DNA of 64,000 nt from JAICYJ01 sp963797565 (GTDB taxonomy: Bacteria; Actinomycetota; Thermoleophilia; Gaiellales; JAICJC01). Shown here in pieces: positions 1-8,813 of the stretch. How positions within the stretch are numbered: the stretch's first letter is position 1; the number at the start of each line of letters is the position of its first letter. Both the position numbers and the translations under genes were made by a program. A model generated the notes under the pieces. That model saw nothing but the letters and a program-made list of their open reading frames with translations. It did not search any database and was not told the origin of the DNA. The stretch covers positions 248,001-312,000 of the forward strand of contig CAWCPM010000002.1 of NCBI GenBank assembly GCA_963797565.1, written 5' to 3'.

Positions 1-570
1 TTCCACGTCGGCAGCCACCTCGGCCGCGGGCTCGAAGCCGCCCTGCACCAGATCGTGCCCGGGCTGCAGGTGGTGCTGGGCGAGCGCGACCCTGACGGCC
101 CCTGGCTGCTGCTCGAAAACAGCGCCGGGCATCAGGGCACGATCGGCGTCACCATCGAGGAGCTGGCGCTGATCATCGACGAGCTGGGACGGCCGGAGCA
201 GGTCGGCATCTGCCTCGACACCTGCCACCTGTTTGCATCCGGGATCGACATCACCACGCCGGCAGGCGTCGACGCCCTGCTCGACGAGGTCGACTCGCGG
301 ATCGGCCTCGACCGCCTGCGCTGCCTGCACGTCAACGACTCGAAGATGCCGTTCGGCTCGAACCGCGACCGGCACGCCAACATCGGGCAGGGCGAGATCG
401 GCAAGAAGCTGTCGGTGATGCTCGGGCACCCGAAGCTGCAGGAGCTGCCGGCCATCGCCGAGACGCCTGGACCCGACAACCGCGGGCCGGACAAGGCCGA
501 GATGGCCCGGTTCGCCCGCATCCACCGGGCGGGTGTGAAGCAATGGCAGACGGTGACGTCGTCGAGATAG
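1..570 (+). CDS. nfo: Endonuclease IV (AP endonuclease), 3' part
   Basis: C-terminal part of a zinc-dependent apurinic/apyrimidinic endonuclease that nicks DNA 5' to abasic sites in base-excision repair. The reading frame is open from the first base of the window, so the gene starts outside it. Family landmarks are visible in order: HVGSHLGRG, LLENSAGHQGT, GICLDTCHLF and HVNDSKMPFGSNRDRH, which hold the metal-binding His/Glu/Asp residues of the TIM barrel. It ends with TAG at 568-570 and overlaps the start of the downstream gene, which suggests translational coupling. Family assignment is secure; only the missing N-terminus is unknown. Confidence 0.95.
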   Translation, partial: FHVGSHLGRGLEAALHQIVPGLQVVLGERDPDGPWLLLENSAGHQGTIGVTIEELALIIDELGRPEQVGICLDTCHLFASGIDITTPAGVDALLDEVDSRIGLDRLRCLHVNDSKMPFGSNRDRHANIGQGEIGKKLSVMLGHPKLQELPAIAETPGPDNRGPDKAEMARFARIHRAGVKQWQTVTSSR

Positions 571-983
571 GCGCCGCGGCGCCGCTGCCGGTGTCGGAGC
601 TCGACTTCCGCTTCACGCGATCGGGCGGCCCCGGCGGACAGCACGTGAACACGTCCAGCACGCGGGCCGAGCTGACCTTCGACGTGGCCGGCTCCCCCAC
701 GCTGACCGACCAGGAGCGCGAGCGGGCGATGCGACGGCTGCGCTCGCGGCTGGACAGCGAGGGCCGGCTGCGGGTGGTTGCCCAGGATGAGCGCAGCCAG
801 GGCCGCAACCGCTCGCTGGCGCTGCGGCGGTTCGCCGAGCTGATGCAACGGGCGCTGGCGCCGCCGCCACCGCCGCGCCGCCCGACCCGGCCCAGCCGGG
901 CCTCAGCCACCAAGCGCATCGAGGGCAAGCGGCGGGCGGGCCAGAACAAGCGCCTCCGCCGCCCGCCCGACTCGGACGACTAG
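543..983 (+). CDS. arfB: Peptidyl-tRNA hydrolase ArfB (YaeJ/ICT1-like ribosome rescue factor)
   Basis: A 146-residue protein with the class I release-factor GGQ signature in RSGGPGGQHVN (about residues 26-36) and a basic C-terminal tail ending in KRIEGKRRAGQNKRLRR. In this family the GGQ loop hydrolyses peptidyl-tRNA on stalled ribosomes and the basic tail enters the empty mRNA channel. Length matches the family (about 140). The ATG lies 28 bases inside the endonuclease IV gene, so the two are probably co-transcribed. The 3' end faces the convergent reductase-like gene. Confidence 0.93.
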   Translation: MADGDVVEIGAAAPLPVSELDFRFTRSGGPGGQHVNTSSTRAELTFDVAGSPTLTDQERERAMRRLRSRLDSEGRLRVVAQDERSQGRNRSLALRRFAELMQRALAPPPPPRRPTRPSRASATKRIEGKRRAGQNKRLRRPPDSDD

Positions 984-1542
984 CCCCGGGGCGATCCCGT
1001 AGTGCAGGTGCACGACGCCGCTTCCGAAGCGGCGCTCGTCCAGCAGTTCCATCTGCAGGCGCACGCCGTCCGGCAACGCCCGGGTGCCGCCTCCCATCAA
1101 CACGGGCGCCAGGAACAGGTGGCACTCGTCCACCAGCCCGGCGGCCAGCGCCTGTCCGGCCAGCTCAGGCCCGCCGACCGAGATGTCGCGCTCGGTCGAT
1201 CGCCTTCATCTGCCGCACGGTCTCCGGCTCGAACTCCCGCTCGATCCGCGTCCGCTCGCTCGCGACCGCCTCCAGCGTCCTCGAGTAGACGATCTTGTCG
1301 GCCGCCCACCATATCTCCGCGAAGTCGCGCATCACGTCCGGCTCGCCGGCCGTCTCCATCGTCTCCCACCACACCATCACCTCGTACATGCGCCGGCCGT
1401 AGAGGTACGTCCCGACCGGCCGCTCCAGGTCGTTGACGAACGCGTGCACCTCCGCGTCCGGCGCCAGCACCTCGAAGTTACCGTGCTCGTCGGCGACGTA
1501 ACCGTCCAGCGATGCGATCGCCGCGTAGATCAGCCGTGCCAT
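903..1542 (-). CDS. Dihydrofolate reductase family protein (RibD C-terminal fold), frameshifted
   Basis: Reads as one family member only if a one-base shift near position 1188 is allowed. The first part starts MARLIYAAIASLDGYVAD, typical of the RibD-C/DHFR-like N-terminus, and continues to MKAIDRA. The other frame then continues with RDISVGGPELAGQALAAG and LVDECHLFLAPVLMGGGT, the family's C-terminal core. The final residues run about 80 bases into the 3' end of arfB on the opposite strand, longer than usual, so a second small error near the end is possible. These proteins are NADPH-binding reductases; the substrate cannot be told here. The frameshift is more likely a sequence error than decay because the protein is otherwise intact. 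Confidence 0.75.
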
Positions 1543-1562
1543 GTCAGCCCGATACCAACCAT

Positions 1563-2323
1563 CTACGCGTGAATCGTGACCGGGTCGCCCAGCGGCACGA
1601 TCCGCTCCAGCAGCCGTAGCGCCGGTGGCGGCACCCGGATGCAGCCGAGGCTGGCGTACTGGCCGATGCTGCCCGGTCGTGAGGTGCCGTGGATCGCGAT
1701 CTGGCTGCCGCCCTGCCAGCCGCTCAGCAGCTGCGACTGATGCACCGACAGTCCCAGTGCAAACCTGCCGTAGGTGCTGCCGGGCGGGAACGTGACCCGG
1801 TCGGTGACCGAGAAGCGCCCGGTCGGCGTCGGCGTCGAGGCCATGCCGGCCGCCACCGGGAACGATCCCAGCAGCCGGTGGCCGCGCAGCACCGACAGGC
1901 GCAGCTGCGACAGGTCAACCTCAACCCGTACCCGCGTCCAGCGCAGATCCAGCTCGGCCAGGTCGATCCGCGCAGTCTTCGGCGAGCCGGAGGTCGGGAT
2001 CAGCGCCACGCCGTGACGGCCGTGGTGGTGCAGGATCAGCAGCCAGGTGTCGCTGCCCAGCGGCGTCACCGGACGCACCCACCCGGCGCTGGTGCGGATC
2101 GGCACCGTCACACGGCCGATCAGCGCCGCGCCGGCGGGCAGGTTCGGCGGGAGCGACCAGCGGCCGCCGGCTGGGCCGGGGTGGCCGGGAGCTGCACGGT
2201 GCCCGCGGTGGCGGGGGAGGTATGCGAGCCGCTGCCGGCCGTGCTCAGGCCCATCGCAACCACACCGATCACGGCCAGCGCCGTCACCGCGAGCACGCGA
2301 ACAAGGACGCGCACGGGAATCAC
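1563..2323 (-). CDS. L,D-transpeptidase (YkuD domain) with signal peptide, frameshifted
   Basis: Cell-wall enzyme of the YkuD family, which forms 3-3 peptidoglycan cross-links. The C-terminal domain shows the active-site region HGTSRPGSIGQYASLGCIRV with catalytic His and the SxGCIR cysteine. A GTG at 2323 begins a hydrophobic export signal (VIPVRVLVRVLAVTALAVIG) followed by a Pro/Ala-rich linker. The signal and the catalytic part lie in different frames and join if one base is changed near 2150. The GTG overlaps the TGA of the upstream cysteine-rich gene, which supports this start. Periplasmic or wall location is expected. Confidence 0.82.
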
Positions 2324-2724
2324 GCAGTCGGCCGGGAGTTCTCGATGACCCTGAAGGACGGCCGATCCGGCAGCTCGTAGAACTCCGGGTTGATGCATCC
2401 GAGCGGCTCGGCGCGCTGCTCGTAGGCGCGCTCGATCTCGGCCGGGCACATCGGCAGGGGCTCGCGCACGGCGCGGATGGCTCCGAACCCGTTGCGCCGC
2501 TTGCGCGCCCGCGTCAGGTGCTCGACGTCGATGGCGACGCCGAAGACGCCCTGCAGGCACCCCGCGTACTTGTGGCCGAAGGCCTCGTAGGCGTACAGGA
2601 AGGGGCAGCCCTGCTCCATGCAGCGCTGCGGGTGGATCACCTTCTGGCAGACCACGCCGCAGCGGCGACATTCCACCTCGTCGCGCTGCTCGGCCAGCGG
2701 TAGTCGGGATCGCATGGCACCCAT
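2320..2724 (-). CDS. Conserved cysteine-rich hypothetical protein
   Basis: A 134-residue soluble protein with several cysteine pairs near the N-terminus (ECRRCGVVCQ, RCMEQGCPF, KYAGCLQG) and one more at MCPAEIE, which suggests a zinc-binding fold. An ATG four codons downstream (MRSRL) is an alternative start. No function is recognised. Its stop overlaps the start of the L,D-transpeptidase gene (GTGA), so the two are likely one operon. Confidence 0.6.
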   Translation of the reverse strand: MGAMRSRLPLAEQRDEVECRRCGVVCQKVIHPQRCMEQGCPFLYAYEAFGHKYAGCLQGVFGVAIDVEHLTRARKRRNGFGAIRAVREPLPMCPAEIERAYEQRAEPLGCINPEFYELPDRPSFRVIENSRPTA

Positions 2725-2787
2725 CGGGACCAGTCTACCCTCGACCCGGTCAGATGCGACCCCGTGGTGGTCGTCGCCACCACTCCG

Positions 2788-4380
2788 TCACAGATCGAGC
2801 CGGGCCTCCTCCAGGTCCAGCTCGCGGTGCACCTCTCGCATCGCGTCGTCGCCGATCGCCCCGGCACCGCGCAGCTCGACGACGGCCTGTCGCTCCGCCT
2901 CGATCAGCTCCCGCAACAGCTGCTGGTAGGCGGCCGACCGCTCCTCGATCGCGCCGTCGCCGTCGCCCGTGTAGCGCTCGGCGAACCGGTTGCGCCGGAA
3001 CCGGTACATCCTGCGCAGCCGCTCGGCCGTATCGTCGCGCACCCACTCCTCGTCGCTCAGCTCGTCGATCCTGCTGAGCGCCGCATCGGCGGCGTGGATG
3101 CGGGCCTTCACCGCCTCGCGCTCGGCCACGCCGTCGTCCTCGAGCCCCAGCGCCCGGATCACCAGCGGCATCGTCAGCCCCTGGCCGACCAGCGTGGCCA
3201 GGATCACGGCGAAGGTCAGGTAGATGATCAGATCCCGCCCCGGGAAGTCCGCGCCGGCGTCGGTGTGCAGGGGGATCGCCAGCGCCGCGGCCAGCGAGAC
3301 GGCGCCGCGCATCCCGGTCCAGGAGATCAGGGCCGGGTACTGCCAGGGCGGGTAGGGATCGGCTGCGCGGATGCGTTTGCTGAGCGCCCGCGGCACGTAG
3401 GTGGCGGGAAACACCCACAGGAACCTGATCACGATCACAGCCACGACCACCGCCAGGGCCTGCCACGCCAGCGTGGTCGTGATGTGGCCGCCGAGGCCGT
3501 CCAGCACCGCCGGCAGGCTCAACCCGACCGTCACGAACAGCAGCCCGTTCAGCAGGAAGGTGAGGATCTCCCAGACCGCGTCGCCCTGCAGCCGCGTCTC
3601 GACGGTGGTCAGCTGCGGCGTGTACCAGCCCACGTAGACGCCCGCCGTGACCACCGCCAGCACGCCGGAGGCGCCCAGCAGGTAGGCCGGGATGAACGTG
3701 AAGTAGCCGGTCAGGAGCGCGATCGTGATCTCGAGCGGCGGGTTGTGCAGCCGCAGGCGCACCTGCCGGATCACCCATCCCAGCGCCAGGCCGATGCCGA
3801 CGCCGCCGACCACCGTCCAGATGAACGACAGGGTCACGCTGGTCATGCTGATCGTGCCGGTGACCACGGCCAGCACCGCGAACTTGTAGAGCACCAGCGC
3901 CGACCCGTCGTTGACCAGCCCCTCGCCCTCGACGATCGCGACGATCCGCCGCGGGATGCCGAACCGCTGGGCTATCGAGGTGGCGGCCAGCGGATCGGTG
4001 GGCGAGACGACCGCGCCCAGCACGAACGCCGACGACCACGGCAGCCCGTTGACGGCCGAGTGCGCGATCCAGGCCACGCCGGCGGTGGTGCACAGCACCA
4101 GGCCGGTCGAGAGCAGGCCGATCGGGCGCTTGTTGGCCCGCAGGTCGCGCAGCGACGTGAAGAACGCCGCCGAGTAGAGCAGCGGCGGCAGGATTCCGAA
4201 CAGCACCACCTGCGGCGGGATCTGGATCTCGGGTACGCCGGGGGCAAAGCCGAGCGCGAGGCCCCCCAGCACCAGCAGGATCGGGTAGGGCACGCGCAGG
4301 CGCGGCGCCGCCGCCAGCAGCGCCGTGAACGCGACCAGCAGCGCCAGCGCCACCGCCAGATCGTGATCCGAGATCGTCAC
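2788..4380 (-). CDS. Na+/H+ antiporter, CPA1 family
   Basis: A 530-residue membrane protein with about 12 predicted transmembrane segments over residues 1-400 and a charged cytoplasmic tail. Motifs typical of CPA1 exchangers are present: VVSPTDPLAATSIAQRFG and EGEGLVNDGSALVLYKFA, containing the Asn-Asp pair that handles cation and proton. Expected to exchange Na+ (or K+) for H+ across the cytoplasmic membrane in pH and salt homeostasis. The tail (EREAVKARIHAADAAL onward) is rich in Glu/Arg and probably helical. The gene stands alone between the cysteine-rich gene and the glycine cleavage operon. Confidence 0.92.
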   Translation of the reverse strand: MTISDHDLAVALALLVAFTALLAAAPRLRVPYPILLVLGGLALGFAPGVPEIQIPPQVVLFGILPPLLYSAAFFTSLRDLRANKRPIGLLSTGLVLCTTAGVAWIAHSAVNGLPWSSAFVLGAVVSPTDPLAATSIAQRFGIPRRIVAIVEGEGLVNDGSALVLYKFAVLAVVTGTISMTSVTLSFIWTVVGGVGIGLALGWVIRQVRLRLHNPPLEITIALLTGYFTFIPAYLLGASGVLAVVTAGVYVGWYTPQLTTVETRLQGDAVWEILTFLLNGLLFVTVGLSLPAVLDGLGGHITTTLAWQALAVVVAVIVIRFLWVFPATYVPRALSKRIRAADPYPPWQYPALISWTGMRGAVSLAAALAIPLHTDAGADFPGRDLIIYLTFAVILATLVGQGLTMPLVIRALGLEDDGVAEREAVKARIHAADAALSRIDELSDEEWVRDDTAERLRRMYRFRRNRFAERYTGDGDGAIEERSAAYQQLLRELIEAERQAVVELRGAGAIGDDAMREVHRELDLEEARLDL

Positions 4381-4408
4381 TGCCGATCAGTCTAGGCGGC
4401 GGCTCAAA

Positions 4409-5851
4409 TCAGTCGTCAAAGCGGTGGCGAACGACCATCCGCTTGGCCGCGCCGGCCTCGTCCAGCCGCGCCACCGGTCTCGTGTGCGGCGCCGACTTGA
4501 GCAGGTCGGGGTCGCTCGCGGCCTCGCCCACGATCGCCAGCATCGCCTGGCAGAACGCGTCCAGGGTCTCCTTGGCCTCGGTCTCGGTTGGCTCGATCAT
4601 CAGCGCCTCCGGCACGACCAGCGGGAAGTAGACAGTGGGCGGGTGGAATCCGTAGTCCATCAGCCGCTTGGCAACGTCCAGCGCGGTCGCGCCGTACTCG
4701 CGCTTGAGGCCGCGCGCCGACAGCACGAACTCGTGCATGCAGTGGCGGTCGTAGGGCAGCTCGTAGTCGTCCTTCAAGAGCGCCAGCATGTAGTTCGCAT
4801 TCAGCACGGCGATCTCGGACATGTCCCGCAGCCCCGGCCCCCAGGAGCGGATGAACGCGTAGGCCCGCACGAACACGCCGAACGGCCCGCCGAACCCGCG
4901 CACGCGGCCGATCGACTTGGGCCGGTCGTGCTCGAGCCGGAACCGGTCGCCGTCGCGCACCACCACCGGCGTCGGCAGGTACGGCTCGAGGATGTCGCGC
5001 ACCGCCACCGACCCGGCGCCAGGTCCGCCGCCGCCGTGCGGCTGGGAGAAGGTCTTGTGCAGGTTGAAGTGCAGCACATCGAAGCCCATGTCGCCCGGGC
5101 GCGAGATGCCGCAGACGGCATTCAGGTTGGCGCCGTCGTAGTAGAGCAGGGCGCCGGCATCGTGGAAGATCGCCGCCACCTCCTCGATCCGCTCCTCGAA
5201 CAGCCCCAGCGTCGAGGGGTTGGTCAGCATCAGCCCTGCCGTCTGCGGACCCACCTTCTCGCGCAGGTCGTCGACGTCGATGTTGCCACGTTCGTCAACG
5301 TTCACCTTGCGCACCGTGTAGCCGGCCATGGTGACGCTGGCCGGATTGGTGCCGTGGGCGGTGTCGGGGATGACGATCTCGCGGCGCTGCTCGTGCTCGC
5401 CGCGGTCCTTGAAGTACGCGCTGATCAGCGTCAGACCGGTCAGCTCACCCTGCGATCCGGCGGCCGGCTGGAGCGTCACGGCCTGCAGCCCGACCACCTC
5501 CGCCAGGATCTCCTGCAGCCGCCACATCAGCTCCAGCGCCCCCTGCGCATCCTCGTCGTCCTGGTAGGGGTGCAGGTCGCGGAACCCGGGTAGGGCGACC
5601 AGCCGCTCGTTGACGCGCGGGTTGTACTTCATCGTGCACGAGCCGAGCGGGTAGAAGCCGGTGTCGATCCCGAAGTTGCGGGTGCTGAGCTCGGTGAAGT
5701 GCCGCACCAGTTCCGGCTCGGCCAGCTCCGGCAGCCGCGGCGGCTGGGAGCGCTGCAGGTGCTCGGGGATGGCCGTGCCCGGCTCCAGCCCCGGGTCGGG
5801 CACCGACGAGGCGCGACGCCCGGCCTGCGACCGCTCGTAGATCAGCTTCAT
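4409..5851 (-). CDS. gcvPB: Glycine dehydrogenase (decarboxylating) subunit 2
   Basis: PLP-dependent subunit of the glycine cleavage P-protein, which decarboxylates glycine and passes the aminomethyl group to the lipoyl arm of GcvH. The PLP lysine lies in HFNLHKTFSQPHGGGGPGAG; GFYPLGSCTMKYNPR near the N-terminus is also typical. The ATG at 5851 (MKLIYERS) overlaps the TGA of gcvPA (ATGA), which fixes the start although the frame is open further upstream. Length of 480 residues fits the split two-subunit form. Last gene of the gcvT-gcvH-gcvPA-gcvPB operon. Confidence 0.95.
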   Translation of the reverse strand: MKLIYERSQAGRRASSVPDPGLEPGTAIPEHLQRSQPPRLPELAEPELVRHFTELSTRNFGIDTGFYPLGSCTMKYNPRVNERLVALPGFRDLHPYQDDEDAQGALELMWRLQEILAEVVGLQAVTLQPAAGSQGELTGLTLISAYFKDRGEHEQRREIVIPDTAHGTNPASVTMAGYTVRKVNVDERGNIDVDDLREKVGPQTAGLMLTNPSTLGLFEERIEEVAAIFHDAGALLYYDGANLNAVCGISRPGDMGFDVLHFNLHKTFSQPHGGGGPGAGSVAVRDILEPYLPTPVVVRDGDRFRLEHDRPKSIGRVRGFGGPFGVFVRAYAFIRSWGPGLRDMSEIAVLNANYMLALLKDDYELPYDRHCMHEFVLSARGLKREYGATALDVAKRLMDYGFHPPTVYFPLVVPEALMIEPTETEAKETLDAFCQAMLAIVGEAASDPDLLKSAPHTRPVARLDEAGAAKRMVVRHRFDD

Positions 5852-7188
5852 GCCGCCACCTCCACGCCCACCGCCGCCAGCGCCTCGGCCAGCCGCTCGA
5901 TCTCGTCGGGCGTGCGCCGCTCCGTGAAGGCCATCATCAGCGCGTCGTCCAGGCCCGCGTAGTCTCGCCCGATCGCGTAGCCGGGGTGCACGCCACGTCG
6001 CTTGCACTCGGCGATCACCTCGCGCGCCGGGCGTCCGGTGCGCACGACGAACTCGCGCAGCGTGGGCCGGTCGAAGGCCGGCGGCAGGCCCAGCCGCCGC
6101 CTGGCGTGGTCGGCCAGAGCGTGGGAGCGCTCGCCCACCTCGCGCAGCCCGGTCGGGCCGAGCCACGACAGGTACACCAGGCCGCCCAGCGCCAGCAGCG
6201 TCTGGTTCGAGGTGATGTTCGACGTGGCCTTCTCACGGCGGATGTGCTGCTCGCGCGTCTGCAGCGTCAGCACGAAGCCGCGGCGGTTCTCGAGGTCGAC
6301 CGTCTCGCCCACGATGCGGCCGGGCAGCTGCCGGGCGTAGTCCTGCCGGGCGGCCAGGAAGCCGTAGTGGGGGCCGCCGTAGGACAGGTAGTTGCCGGCC
6401 GGCTGTCCCTCGCCGATCGCCAGCGCGCATCCGTAGCGGCCGGGGGCCTCCAGCACGCCCAGCGACATCGGGTCGACGTGCGCGACCGGCAGCGCACCGC
6501 CGGCGGTGGCCGCGGCCGCCAGCGCGGGAGCGTCCTCGAGCACCCCCAGGAAGTTGGGCTGCTGGAAGATGACGAGGGCGGCGCCGTCGGCCGCGGCGGC
6601 CAGCTGGTCGGGGTCGGTGGCGCCGTCGGTGTGCGGCACCTCGACGACCTCCATGCCGAAGCCCGGCGCGAACGTGCGCACCACCTGGCGCGCCTGCGGG
6701 TTCAGCGTCTCGGCGACCACCACCTTGGTGCGGCCGGTGGCCAGCTTGGCGACGTAGCAGGCGTCGGCCGCGACCGTTGTCCCGTCGTAGCCGGAGGCGT
6801 TCGAGACGTCCATGCCGGTCAGCTCGCAGATCGCCGTCTGGTACTCGAAGATCGCCTGCAGCACGCCCTGGCTCATCTCCGGCTGGTACGGCGTGTACGC
6901 GGTCAGGAACTCGCCGCGCTGCATCATCATGTCGACCACGGCCGGCACGTAGTGGTCGTACATGCCGGCCCCGAGGAAGGACAGCTCGCGGCCGACGTCG
7001 ACGTTGCGCGCGGCCAGCTCGGCCATGTGCGCGGATAGCTCCGCCTCCGACAGCGCCGGGCCGATGTCCAGCGGCCGGCCCAGGCGCACCGCCTCGGGGA
7101 TCTCCGCGAACAGCTCGTCGATCGAGTCGATGCCGATGGCGGCCAACATGGCCGCGCGGTCGGCATCGGTCAGCGACGTGAAGCTCAC
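5848..7188 (-). CDS. gcvPA: Glycine dehydrogenase (decarboxylating) subunit 1
   Basis: The other half of the split P-protein, 446 residues. Typical stretches are FLGAGMYDHYVPAVVDMMMQ, TAYTPYQPEMSQGVLQAIFE and SNASGYDGTTVAADAC. With GcvPB it forms the tetrameric decarboxylase. The GTG start at 7188 overlaps the TGA of gcvH and its own stop overlaps the gcvPB start, so translation is probably coupled. No damage is seen. Confidence 0.95.
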   Translation of the reverse strand: MSFTSLTDADRAAMLAAIGIDSIDELFAEIPEAVRLGRPLDIGPALSEAELSAHMAELAARNVDVGRELSFLGAGMYDHYVPAVVDMMMQRGEFLTAYTPYQPEMSQGVLQAIFEYQTAICELTGMDVSNASGYDGTTVAADACYVAKLATGRTKVVVAETLNPQARQVVRTFAPGFGMEVVEVPHTDGATDPDQLAAAADGAALVIFQQPNFLGVLEDAPALAAAATAGGALPVAHVDPMSLGVLEAPGRYGCALAIGEGQPAGNYLSYGGPHYGFLAARQDYARQLPGRIVGETVDLENRRGFVLTLQTREQHIRREKATSNITSNQTLLALGGLVYLSWLGPTGLREVGERSHALADHARRRLGLPPAFDRPTLREFVVRTGRPAREVIAECKRRGVHPGYAIGRDYAGLDDALMMAFTERRTPDEIERLAEALAAVGVEVAA

Positions 7189-7577
7189 AGCGAGCCGACG
7201 TAGCTCGAGTAGGCGGCGGCGTCCATCAGCGAGTCCAGCTCGGAGGGATCCGACATCCGCACCTTCACCAGCCAGCCCTCGCCGTAGGGGTCGTCGTTCA
7301 CGGTGTTCTCGCTGCCGTCGAGCGCGTCGTTGGTCTCGGTCACCTCGCCCGAAAGCGGTGCGATCAGCTGCGACACGGCCTTGGTCGACTCGAGCTCGCC
7401 GTACTCGCCGCCGCGCTCGATGGCGGCGCCGACCGCCGACGGCGCGAAGTACACGACCTCGCCCAGGCTGTCCTGCGCGTACCAGGTGATGCCGAAAGTG
7501 GCAACGTCGCCGTCCACGCGCGCCCAGTCGTGCTCCTCGTTGTAGTAGAGACCGTCGGGGTAGCTGGCCTCGCTCAT
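7185..7577 (-). CDS. gcvH: Glycine cleavage system H protein
   Basis: A 130-residue lipoyl carrier. The lipoylated lysine is in GELESTKAVSQLIAPLSGEV, and YNEEHDWARVDGDVATFGIT is the usual start of the domain. It shuttles the aminomethyl intermediate between P-, T- and L-proteins. No L-protein gene is present here. The ATG at 7577 overlaps the gcvT stop. Confidence 0.96.
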   Translation of the reverse strand: MSEASYPDGLYYNEEHDWARVDGDVATFGITWYAQDSLGEVVYFAPSAVGAAIERGGEYGELESTKAVSQLIAPLSGEVTETNDALDGSENTVNDDPYGEGWLVKVRMSDPSELDSLMDAAAYSSYVGSL

Positions 7578-8641
7578 GTGCTCGTCTCCTTGACGTACAG
7601 CGGTTTGCGGGATATCACCGCGGCCAGGGTGCGGCCACGGACATCGATCTCGATCGGGCTGCCGGGGTCGCCTGCGGCGGACGGCACGTAGCCCATGCCG
7701 ATGCCGACGCTCAGAGACGGCGACATGGTGCCGCTGGTGACAACGCCCTCGGGCAGGATCGGCATTCCCTGGCGGGGGATGCCGCGCTCGCTCATGGTGA
7801 AGGCCACCAGCTTCTCCGGCACACCCGACAGCTTCTGCTCGCGCAGCGCATCGGCGCCAATGAACTCCTTCGCGTCGAGCGCGCACACCCAGCCCAGGCC
7901 GGACTCGAGCGCGGTGCGCTCCAGCGACAGGTCGTTGCCGTAGAGCGGGTAGCAGACCTCGAGCCGCAGGGTGTCGCGGGCGCCCAGTCCGCAGGGCACG
8001 GCGCCGGCCGCAACGATCGCGTCCCACAGCTCACCCGCCCGCTCCATCGCGCACATCACCTCGACCCCGGGCTCACCCGTGTATCCGGTGCGGGCAACGA
8101 GGGCGGGCACCCCGCAGACCTGCGCCTCGGCAAAGCCGAACGGCACCAGCTGCGGCAGCTCGATCAGGCCCAGCGCGGTCGGTCCCTGCAGGGCCAGCAT
8201 CGCCGTCTGCGCGGAGCGGTCATCCAGCGTCACGTCCTCGCCGAGGTGCCGCTCCAGCCAGTCGCGGTCGTCGTCGACGCGGGCGGCGTTCACCACCAGC
8301 AGCAGGTGGTCGTCGGCGAACCGGTAGGCGATCAGGTCGTCGATCGGGCAGCCGCGCTCGTCCAGCAGCAGCGTGTACTGCGCATGGCCGGCGCCGATCC
8401 GGTCGAGGTCGTTGGACAGCATCCGCTGCGCGAAGGGCAGCGCGCCGGCCCCGCGCAGCTCCAGCTGGCCCATGTGCGATACGTCGAACACCCCGGCCGC
8501 CGTGCGCACCGCCAGGTGCTCCGGGATGACGCCCTGGTACTGCACCGGCATCTCCCAGCCGGCAAACGGAACGATCCGCGCACCCGCCTCGACATGGCGG
8601 TCAAACAGCGGCGTCCGGCGCAGCGCGGTCTCCTCAGGCAT
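7574..8641 (-). CDS. gcvT: Glycine cleavage system T protein (aminomethyltransferase)
   Basis: Tetrahydrofolate-dependent aminomethyltransferase, 355 residues, first gene of the operon. Landmarks are FDVSHMGQLELRGAGAL, LALQGPTALG, ARTGYTGEPGVEV and GLGARDTLRLEVCYPLYGND. The ATG at 8641 (MPEETALRRTPLFDRH) matches the family N-terminus. The 170 bases upstream, up to ftsZ, show no recognisable tandem glycine riboswitch, so how the operon is regulated is unknown. Confidence 0.95.
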   Translation of the reverse strand: MPEETALRRTPLFDRHVEAGARIVPFAGWEMPVQYQGVIPEHLAVRTAAGVFDVSHMGQLELRGAGALPFAQRMLSNDLDRIGAGHAQYTLLLDERGCPIDDLIAYRFADDHLLLVVNAARVDDDRDWLERHLGEDVTLDDRSAQTAMLALQGPTALGLIELPQLVPFGFAEAQVCGVPALVARTGYTGEPGVEVMCAMERAGELWDAIVAAGAVPCGLGARDTLRLEVCYPLYGNDLSLERTALESGLGWVCALDAKEFIGADALREQKLSGVPEKLVAFTMSERGIPRQGMPILPEGVVTSGTMSPSLSVGIGMGYVPSAAGDPGSPIEIDVRGRTLAAVISRKPLYVKETST

Positions 8642-8769
8642 TGCGGGCAGGCAGTCTACCCTGCCCGGCAGCCGCCGCGGGGATGCTCGCCACACTCGGG
8701 TTTGAGGACGGCCGCGAACAGGCTACGATCGATGCGCTCGTGCCTCCCGGTGACCTCGACGCAGGCGCT

Positions 8770-8789
8770 CCGGCGGCTCCGGCCGCCGG
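8770..8789 (-). terminator. GC-rich hairpin after ftsZ
   Basis: A perfect 8-bp stem (CCGGCGGC with GCCGCCGG) around a 4-base loop, 25 bases beyond the ftsZ stop on the same strand. There is no T-run after it, so it may be a weak or factor-assisted terminator separating ftsZ from gcvT, or simply a stable mRNA end. Confidence 0.45.
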
Positions 8790-8813
8790 GGTTGCCGCTC
8801 TCTTCCGGGACCG

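Noticed and set aside
8642..8813. Looked for a glycine riboswitch upstream of gcvT
   Set aside because: No recognisable tandem aptamer cores; only a GC-rich hairpin after ftsZ is present.
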